NCBI RefSeq assembly: GCF_020447315.1
Contig: NZ_JAJADQ010000001.1
Location: 620,001-684,000, forward strand
Reading direction: 5' to 3'
Length of the DNA: 64,000 nt
From: Hymenobacter nitidus
Lineage (GTDB): Bacteria > Bacteroidota > Bacteroidia > Cytophagales > Hymenobacteraceae
Notes under the pieces: generated by a model
What the model was told of the DNA's origin: nothing
What the model saw: the letters and a program-made list of their open reading frames with translations, nothing else
Databases searched by the model: none
Made by a program: the position numbers and the translations under genes
Shown: positions 58,832-64,000 of the stretch, piece by piece
Position numbering within the stretch: position 1 is the stretch's first letter
How the letters are laid out: every line of letters starts with the position of its first letter

Positions 58832-58904
58832 CGACCATTTTGGGCCCGGCGCCGACCAATTCCGACCCCGCTTTTTTTAGTCGAAAAAAACACCCCATTG
58901 GTCG
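58832..58904. repeat. CGACCAAT motifs in the receptor/LytS spacer
   Basis: CGACCATT (58832), CGACCAAT (58853-58860) and its inverted copy ATTGGTCG (58897-58904) lie within 73 bp between the divergent receptor and kinase genes. They may be binding sites for the LytTR regulator. Confidence 0.4.
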
Positions 58905-58958
58905 AAAGTTGGTCCCGGCGGCGCGGCAAGCGGACCGAAAAACCGCCAACTTGCCCCC

Positions 58959-60056
58959 ATGCAACACGACGCTGCCGACCGGCCCAGCCGCTTTCCCCTC
59001 ATCTTCGAAATCCTGATCTGGGCCTTGTATGTGGGCTTGTATAAGTATGCCCAGTACATGGAGCAGGCCATGAGCTTTCACCGCCTGGCCGGGCACAGCA
59101 ACTTTCCCTACCCGCAGCTCATGGGCTTTGCCCTGGTGGCCACGCTCTACATCATTCCCTACTACCGGTGGCTGGTGCCGCGGCTGGTGCGGCGGCAGCG
59201 CTACGTGCTGCTGGGCCTACTCACGGTGCTCTACCCCTGGTGGGCCATCAAGCTGAACGCGGTGCTGGCCCACGGTCTGTTCCGCTTCTTTGCCGAGCCT
59301 CCGGTGCTGGCCGGGTACTACCAGCGCAGATACGCCCTGGACCTGGCCCAGCTGCCCGGCATTGCCAATGGCTACATCAGCCTGCTCTTCACCGATTTGC
59401 TGGCCTTTGGCTGCGTGGCCTTCGTGCGGCTGGCCTTCGAGAATGAGTACCGCCGCCGCCACCTGGAAAAAGACCACCTGGCTTTGCAGCTCGACCAGCT
59501 CAAAAGCCAGCTCCAGCCCCACTTTCTGTTCAATACGCTCAACAGCATCTACGGCCTAAGCCTGGTGGGCTCGCCCGAAACGCCGCGCTTCATTTTGCTC
59601 CTCTCCGAGCTGATGCGCTACGTGCTCTACGACAGCGGCAAGGACTACATTGGTCTGCCCGAGGAAGTCACGTTTCTGGAAAACTACTTCGAAATGGAGC
59701 AGCGCAAATACCCCGGCGCCAGCATCCGCTTCGCGGCCCACGAGCTACCCGAGGGCCTGCAAGTGCCGCCGCTACTGCTCCTGCCCCTGGTCGAAAACAG
59801 CTTCAAGCACGGCCGCCACCATTTTTCGGATGCCGCCATGGTACAGGCCACCCTCTCGGCCCGGCCCGGGCAGCTCCACTTTGTGATTGAAAACGACATG
59901 CTGCCCGCCCCGCCCCCGGCCTCGCCCCGGCGCAGCGGTGGCATCGGCCTAGTCAACATCCGCCAGCGCCTGAACCTGTATTACCCCGCTGCCCACGAGC
60001 TGCAAGTAACCGAACACGACGGCCGCTACCGCGCCGAACTCACCCTCTCGCTATGA
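58959..60056 (+). CDS. LytS-type sensor histidine kinase
   Basis: 365 residues. Four transmembrane helices in the first 155 residues (for example PLIFEILIWALYVGLY, MGFALVATLYIIPYY, VLLGLLTVLYPWWAIKL, ISLLFTDLLAFGCVAFV), then a short coiled coil, the His_kinase domain with His188 in LQPHFLFNTLNS, and the HATPase part with LLLPLVENSFKHG and GGIGLVNIRQRL. It senses an unknown membrane-level signal and phosphorylates the LytTR regulator, whose ATG overlaps its stop (ATGA, 4 nt). Confidence 0.92.
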   Translation: MQHDAADRPSRFPLIFEILIWALYVGLYKYAQYMEQAMSFHRLAGHSNFPYPQLMGFALVATLYIIPYYRWLVPRLVRRQRYVLLGLLTVLYPWWAIKLNAVLAHGLFRFFAEPPVLAGYYQRRYALDLAQLPGIANGYISLLFTDLLAFGCVAFVRLAFENEYRRRHLEKDHLALQLDQLKSQLQPHFLFNTLNSIYGLSLVGSPETPRFILLLSELMRYVLYDSGKDYIGLPEEVTFLENYFEMEQRKYPGASIRFAAHELPEGLQVPPLLLLPLVENSFKHGRHHFSDAAMVQATLSARPGQLHFVIENDMLPAPPPASPRRSGGIGLVNIRQRLNLYYPAAHELQVTEHDGRYRAELTLSL

Positions 60057-60757
60057 CCAACACGTCCGCCCCCGTCCGCTGCCTGATTGTGGACGACGAG
60101 CCCCTGGCCCACCAGGTACTCACCCAGTTTATCGGCCAGACGCCCGGCCTTACGCTCAGCGGCCAGTGCCGCAACGCCATGGAAGCCCACGACCACCTGC
60201 TCCAGCACCCCGTGGATTTGCTGTTTCTCGACATCGAAATGCCGCTGATTACGGGCCTGCACTTCCTCAAAACGATGAAGAATCCGCCCAAAACGGTGCT
60301 TACCACGGCCTACCGCGAATACGCCTACGAGGGCTACGAGCTGGATATTCTCGACTACCTGCTCAAGCCCTTCAGCTACGAGCGGTTCATGAAGGCTATT
60401 TCCCGCTTGCCCGCCGTGCAGCCCGCCCCCGCCGCCGACACCGACGAGGAGAAATTTCTGCTGGTAAAGGAGCGCCAGGGTTTGCTCAAAGTCAGCCACC
60501 GCGAAATCGTGTACGTGGAGGGCTGCAAGGACTACGTGAAGATCGTGACGGGCAGCAAAACCTACCTGCTGCACCAGACCATGAAGGAAATGGTCGAAAC
60601 CCTGGGCGCGGCGTTTCTGCGGGTACACCGCTCCTTTATTGTGGCCGTGGCCCACATCAAGCTGCTGCAGCCCGAAAACGTGATTCTCAACGACGGCACC
60701 TACATTCCCATCGGCAACTCCCACAAAGCCGAGCTGCTAGCCTTTTTCAGGAAGTAA
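60053..60757 (+). CDS. LytTR-family response regulator
   Basis: 234 residues. Receiver domain with Asp60 in LLFLDIEMP and the KPF motif in LLKPFSYERF. The LytTR DNA-binding domain occupies about 140-234 (FLLVKERQGLLKVSHREIVYVEGCKDYVKI, FLRVHRSFIVAVAHIK, IPIGNSHKAELLAFF). Translationally coupled to the kinase. Likely target is the divergent OMP receptor. Its stop codon forms part of the long hairpin at 60756. Confidence 0.93.
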   Translation: MTNTSAPVRCLIVDDEPLAHQVLTQFIGQTPGLTLSGQCRNAMEAHDHLLQHPVDLLFLDIEMPLITGLHFLKTMKNPPKTVLTTAYREYAYEGYELDILDYLLKPFSYERFMKAISRLPAVQPAPAADTDEEKFLLVKERQGLLKVSHREIVYVEGCKDYVKIVTGSKTYLLHQTMKEMVETLGAAFLRVHRSFIVAVAHIKLLQPENVILNDGTYIPIGNSHKAELLAFFRK

Positions 60758-60821
60758 GGCGGCCATATGCTGCCTGTCATCCTGAGGGTGCGAAGGATGA
60801 CAGGCAGCATATGGCCGCCTT
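60756..60821. terminator. Long perfect hairpin between convergent genes
   Basis: 28-bp perfect arms (60756-60783 and 60794-60821), loop 10 nt, beginning inside the stop codon of the LytTR gene and ending 5 bp before the pectate lyase stop. Contains TGTCATCCT..AGGATGACA, like REP-type elements. No T-run. Confidence 0.65.
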
Positions 60822-60826
60822 GAGCC

Positions 60827-62305
60827 TCACTTGCCCACCAAGCTGTTCAGATATACTTCCAGCATAGTGTAGCCATCAGACCCGATTCTATTCCGGTCAG
60901 CGGCATCCTTGGGGTTGAGCTTCTGCCGGGTTTCCCAGGCGTCGGGCATGCCGTCGTGGTCGGTATCGGGCGGGGCGGGCTGGGTTTTCAGCTCGGGCCA
61001 GGCGCGCTGCGAGACGCTATAGGGCGTGCCGTGGGCGTAGCCGCCCTGCACGTCGATGAGGCGGCCGGTGCGGCGGCGCACGTCGCGCACGATGCGCTGG
61101 TCGAGCGTGTCGCGCTCCGGCCGAATGGCGCCGGCACCGGCCAGCACCGCTTCGTAGGCGGCTTCCGCGGTGTGGGTCGTGACGGGGCCCAGGTCGAAGG
61201 GCGCGGGAGCCTGGGCCAGCGCGGTGTCGGCGACGGTGCCGTTGTTCATCGTCACGCCCCGCCAGTTGTGGCGCGTCACCTCGGCGCTGGCGTCGGAGTA
61301 GTTGCCGCGCAGGTAGAACTTGCCGTAGGGCAGCAGGTTCTTGCCTTCCGTAATCCGGTAGGGGTTCAGGACCCGCGCTTTCACGCTTTCTTTGGTGCTG
61401 GGGCCGTATTTATAGTAGTTGTTCACCACGTTATAGTTGCCGCCCTCGCCGGCATACACGTTGTTTTCGCCCCAGTTGTAGATGACGTTGTTGCGGAAAT
61501 CGACGTTTTCGTAGCCCGCCGCGTGGGTGTAACGGCTGCCGTTGAAGCGCGGCGTGCGGTTGTTGCAGTGGGCAAACAGGTTGTGGTGCATCGTGGCGTG
61601 CTGTCCGCCCCAGATACCGCCGAAGCCGTGGCGCTCGAAGTCCTTGTCGCCCTTCTCGAAGTGGTAGGAGTAGTTCAGCGGCTCACTAATCAGGTTCCAC
61701 TGTAAGGTCGTGCTGTCGCCCTCGTATACCGAGAAGGCCTCGTCGGTGCTCCAGCTCATCGAGCAATGGTCGATGATGATGTGCTTCTGGCGCATGCCGC
61801 CCCCGAAGGCATCGTCGCCCCCGGCCCCCGGCACGAAGCCCTGATTCTGGTTTTTGTCGCCCATGCGGAAGCGCACGAAGCGCACGATGACGTTGCTGGC
61901 CTTGATGCTCACCGGGTAATCGGCCAGGCAGATGCCCCCGCCCGGGGCCGTCTGGCCCGCCAGGGTAGTATTGCTGTTCTCCAGCACCAGCGGGGAAGTC
62001 AGGTGAATGGTGCCCGACACCCGGAACACGATGGTGCGGGCCGCGGCCGGCTGGCGCAGGGCGTAGCGCAGGCTGCCCGGCTTAGTATCGTCGCTCAGGC
62101 TCGTGACTTCAAACACCGTGGTCGGCTGCTTGGCGGTGCCCCGGCCGCCACTGGTAAAGCGCCCCGCTCCTTCCGCGCCCGGAAAGGCCAGCTGCTGCGC
62201 CCGGCTGGAAACCGGCCCGGCCAGCAGGGCCGCCAAGGCCAGAAGCGGGGCTTTGCGAGAAGAAAAAAAGCGGCTGGAGCGGCCGGAGCGAACGAATGGG
62301 AACAT
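60827..62305 (-). CDS. Pectate lyase-like beta-helix protein
   Basis: 492 residues. After a basic N-terminal stretch (MFPFVRSGRSSRFFSSRK) a hydrophobic signal segment ends SSRAQQ. LAFPGAEGAGRFTSGGRGT starts the enzyme. A right-handed beta-helix of the polysaccharide lyase 1 group follows, with IIIDHCSMSWSTDEAF, GHQ-like turns and FNNVIYNWGENN-like coils. The C-terminus PDTDHDGMPDAWETRQKLNP is a calcium-binding thrombospondin-3/dockerin-like loop. It cleaves polygalacturonate or related uronates outside the cell. A start at a later codon is possible. Confidence 0.87.
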   Translation of the reverse strand: MFPFVRSGRSSRFFSSRKAPLLALAALLAGPVSSRAQQLAFPGAEGAGRFTSGGRGTAKQPTTVFEVTSLSDDTKPGSLRYALRQPAAARTIVFRVSGTIHLTSPLVLENSNTTLAGQTAPGGGICLADYPVSIKASNVIVRFVRFRMGDKNQNQGFVPGAGGDDAFGGGMRQKHIIIDHCSMSWSTDEAFSVYEGDSTTLQWNLISEPLNYSYHFEKGDKDFERHGFGGIWGGQHATMHHNLFAHCNNRTPRFNGSRYTHAAGYENVDFRNNVIYNWGENNVYAGEGGNYNVVNNYYKYGPSTKESVKARVLNPYRITEGKNLLPYGKFYLRGNYSDASAEVTRHNWRGVTMNNGTVADTALAQAPAPFDLGPVTTHTAEAAYEAVLAGAGAIRPERDTLDQRIVRDVRRRTGRLIDVQGGYAHGTPYSVSQRAWPELKTQPAPPDTDHDGMPDAWETRQKLNPKDAADRNRIGSDGYTMLEVYLNSLVGK

Positions 62306-62576
62306 AACTCGGGGGGTGTAGCGCAGAACCGCAAACCGGCTTCACACGGGGGAGTAAGCCCTCCGAAAACAGCTACGGCAACCTGATATTACCGAATTGC
62401 CGAGGCGGCCCGAAGCGTTGGCGCCTATTTCTTTATGCAATCGATGTCGGCAACGTTGCCGATGGTCCGAGCCCCGGGAATGCCTCACATGATTGGGTGA
62501 GCGGTGCAACCGGCCCCGGCTATATTTCTCTTTTGGGATGTAACGCTACCGTCTACCCCCGTCCTTCCTCCCGACC

Positions 62577-63905
62577 ATGAAAATCCGGCTTCTCTTCCTG
62601 CTGCTCTTTTCGCTGGCACTCCACTCCCTGCAGGCCCAGGAGCTGCCGCGCCGCGTATTCGTCGGCATCGAGCTACAGGGTATCAACGACAGTATTCAGC
62701 AGCGCTACCGGCTGCCCAACAAGAACGGCATTCTGGTGCGCGGCGTGCGGCCCGGCTCGTCGGCGCAGGCGGCCGGACTGCAGGCCAGTGACGTGATTCT
62801 GAAAATGGGCCCTACCGAAGTGGGGGCCAACGTGGGCGAATTCGTGGGCCAGCTGCGCCAGTATAAAGTCGGCGACAAAGCGCCGTTCGTGGTGCTGCGC
62901 AACGGCCGCCAAGTACGCCGGCAGGTCACATTTATGGCTTTTCCGAAGGAAACCAGCCCGTTCTACGAGGTGCAGTACGCCAGCGTCAGCCACGGCCCCA
63001 ACCGGTTGCGCACCATCATTACCCGGCCCAAAACGGCTAAAGCCCAGGTGCCGATGGTGCTGTTTGTGCAGGGCGTGGGCTGCTTTTCGGTGGATAACCC
63101 ACTCGACCGCGCCGACGTCACCAACCGCATCATCGACTCTTTGTCGCGCCACGGCTACGCCACCATGCGCATCGATAAAACCGGCATGGGCGACAGCCAA
63201 GGCACGCCCTGTGCCGAGTCGGACTTCTGGATGGAGGCCGGCGGCTACAAGGCCGGGCTGGCCGCCATCCGGCAGCTACCCTTCGTCGACCAGCAGAATA
63301 TCTTCATTACCGGCTTCAGCATCGGCGGCATTATGGCCCCGGTGGTGGCCCAGGGCGAGGCGGTAAAGGGAATAGTGGTCTACGGCACGGCCAGCCGCAA
63401 CTTCATCGAGTACCAGCTCTACAATGCCCGCCGCCAGGCCGAATTGCGCCAGATGCCCTACGACTCCATCAGCCGCCGCCAGCAAGTGCTGGCTGCGGCC
63501 CTGCACCTGCTGCTCACCGAAAAGCAGACACCCGCCCAGGTGCTGGCCCGCTACCCGCAGGCCCGGGAGCTGATCGACTTTCCGCAGAGCTACCGCTACA
63601 TGCAGCAGTGGGAAGAAACCAACCTGGCTGCCGCCTGGAAAAGCCTCAACACCCGGGTGCTGGCCCTGCGCGGCGCCGCCGACTACATCTCCTACGACGA
63701 AGACCACCAGCTTATTGCGGGCATCGTGAACCGGGAGCACCCCGGCCAGGCCCGCTTTGAGGTGCTGCCCGAGGTCGACCATTTTTTCACCAAGGCCCGC
63801 ACGCCCCAGGAAAGCCTGCAGCTTAGCGACGTGCCCAACCCGGAGAAAAACTTCGAGTTTATGCGCGTGATTCTGCGCTGGCTCGACGAGCAGCAGAAGG
63901 CCTAG
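62577..63905 (+). CDS. Exported PDZ-domain alpha/beta hydrolase
   Basis: 442 residues. Signal peptide MKIRLLFLLLFSLALHSLQAQ. A PDZ domain (about 25-115: FVGIELQGINDSI, GILVRGVRPGSSAQAAGLQASDVILKMG). Then an alpha/beta hydrolase core with nucleophile Ser248 in GFSIGGIMAP, a Gly-rich oxyanion strand (MVLFVQGVGCFSVDN), Asp in LRGAADYISYDEDH, and the catalytic His in EVDHFFTK. Periplasmic esterase or peptidase; the PDZ may recruit a protein C-terminus. The fusion PDZ-hydrolase is uncommon. It is convergent with the gene at the window edge. Confidence 0.87.
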   Translation: MKIRLLFLLLFSLALHSLQAQELPRRVFVGIELQGINDSIQQRYRLPNKNGILVRGVRPGSSAQAAGLQASDVILKMGPTEVGANVGEFVGQLRQYKVGDKAPFVVLRNGRQVRRQVTFMAFPKETSPFYEVQYASVSHGPNRLRTIITRPKTAKAQVPMVLFVQGVGCFSVDNPLDRADVTNRIIDSLSRHGYATMRIDKTGMGDSQGTPCAESDFWMEAGGYKAGLAAIRQLPFVDQQNIFITGFSIGGIMAPVVAQGEAVKGIVVYGTASRNFIEYQLYNARRQAELRQMPYDSISRRQQVLAAALHLLLTEKQTPAQVLARYPQARELIDFPQSYRYMQQWEETNLAAAWKSLNTRVLALRGAADYISYDEDHQLIAGIVNREHPGQARFEVLPEVDHFFTKARTPQESLQLSDVPNPEKNFEFMRVILRWLDEQQKA

Positions 63906-63913
63906 CCCGCGGC

Positions 63914-64000
63914 TTACTTCTGGTAGCCGGCCAGGGCGCGCATGGCGGCCGGGTCGTAGGGCTGGCCGTCTTTCACCACCAGCTTCACCCGGCGCAGGAC
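63914..64000 (-). CDS. C-terminal end of a probable amidohydrolase (partial)
   Basis: Only the last 28 residues lie in the window; the start is beyond 64000. They contain LRRVKLVVKDGQPYDPAAM, and the closing 'VxLVVKDGxxYDP' pattern is typical of the composite beta-sandwich end of imidazolonepropionase-like amidohydrolases. TTA at 63914-63916 is the stop on the minus strand. Convergent with the PDZ-hydrolase. Confidence 0.55.
   Translation of the reverse strand, partial: VLRRVKLVVKDGQPYDPAAMRALAGYQK

Overview
The window reads as GC-rich chromosomal DNA from a Bacteroidota member, most likely Hymenobacter or a close relative (Cytophagales). The evidence is two proteins with type IX secretion (T9SS) C-terminal sorting domains, DUF4468-, DUF3616- and DUF5723-type proteins, an OMP-barrel receptor with a carboxypeptidase-like N-terminal domain, LytS/LytTR regulation, a tRNA gene without encoded CCA, and several intergenic matches to the Bacteroidota -7 box TAnnTTTG. 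No rRNA, insertion sequence, prophage or CRISPR array was seen. The assignment rests on recognised protein families, not on a database search.

Region by region. 1-480: a small HMA-like metal-binding protein, a terminator and a REP-like inverted repeat. 495-13767 (all minus): a nucleotide-biosynthesis block with purM, purF, purN, purD, a GNAT, an NTF2-like protein, purC, purQ, purL (PurS-like N-terminus, no glutaminase), pyrE, pyrF and a dihydroorotate-dehydrogenase-like protein that lacks the family's catalytic cysteine. 13768-14814: an intergenic kilobase with a promoter-to-terminator unit that may be a small RNA, plus a 39-codon ORF. 14815-20843: a DUF4468 protein, a fused PlsC-GNAT acyltransferase (OlsF-like), a secreted DRGH nuclease and a triplicated-domain T9SS cargo protein with a sigma-54-like promoter upstream. 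21187-26149: an NtrC-type sigma-54 activator and a soluble multi-PAS hybrid kinase. 26156-31146: a flavoprotein, small exported proteins and a trio of flavoprotein, type III polyketide synthase and methyltransferase. 31156-36672: histone-deacetylase-like hydrolase, tRNA-Val, a beta-barrel protein, a four-helix membrane protein, GNAT, DJ-1/PfpI, thioesterase, DUF3616.

36977-40717 is the most unusual segment. It is a tightly packed three-gene plus-strand cassette: a membrane-anchored Asp-box protein, a KAP-family P-loop NTPase, and a membrane protein carrying a motif that resembles the missing C-terminal part of the NTPase. It ends in a 25-bp perfect hairpin.

40800-45992 is a MacAB-like export operon (ATPase, secreted protein, two paralogous permeases, adaptor) containing 8-nt-period repeats. 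46252-52489 holds two SDR enzymes, a small lipoprotein, a fatty-alcohol-oxidase-like GMC enzyme and an aldehyde dehydrogenase. 52622-52721 has an operator-like palindrome over a well-formed promoter, followed at once by a hairpin. 52944-64000 contains a DUF5723 protein with a Pro/Ala/Thr tail, a TPR protein, an OMP-barrel receptor divergent from a LytS/LytTR pair, a pectate lyase, a PDZ-hydrolase and the end of a probable amidohydrolase.

Functions are family-level inferences from visible motifs. Starts were moved inward where a signal peptide, conserved N-terminus or overlap argued for it, and this is noted in each entry.
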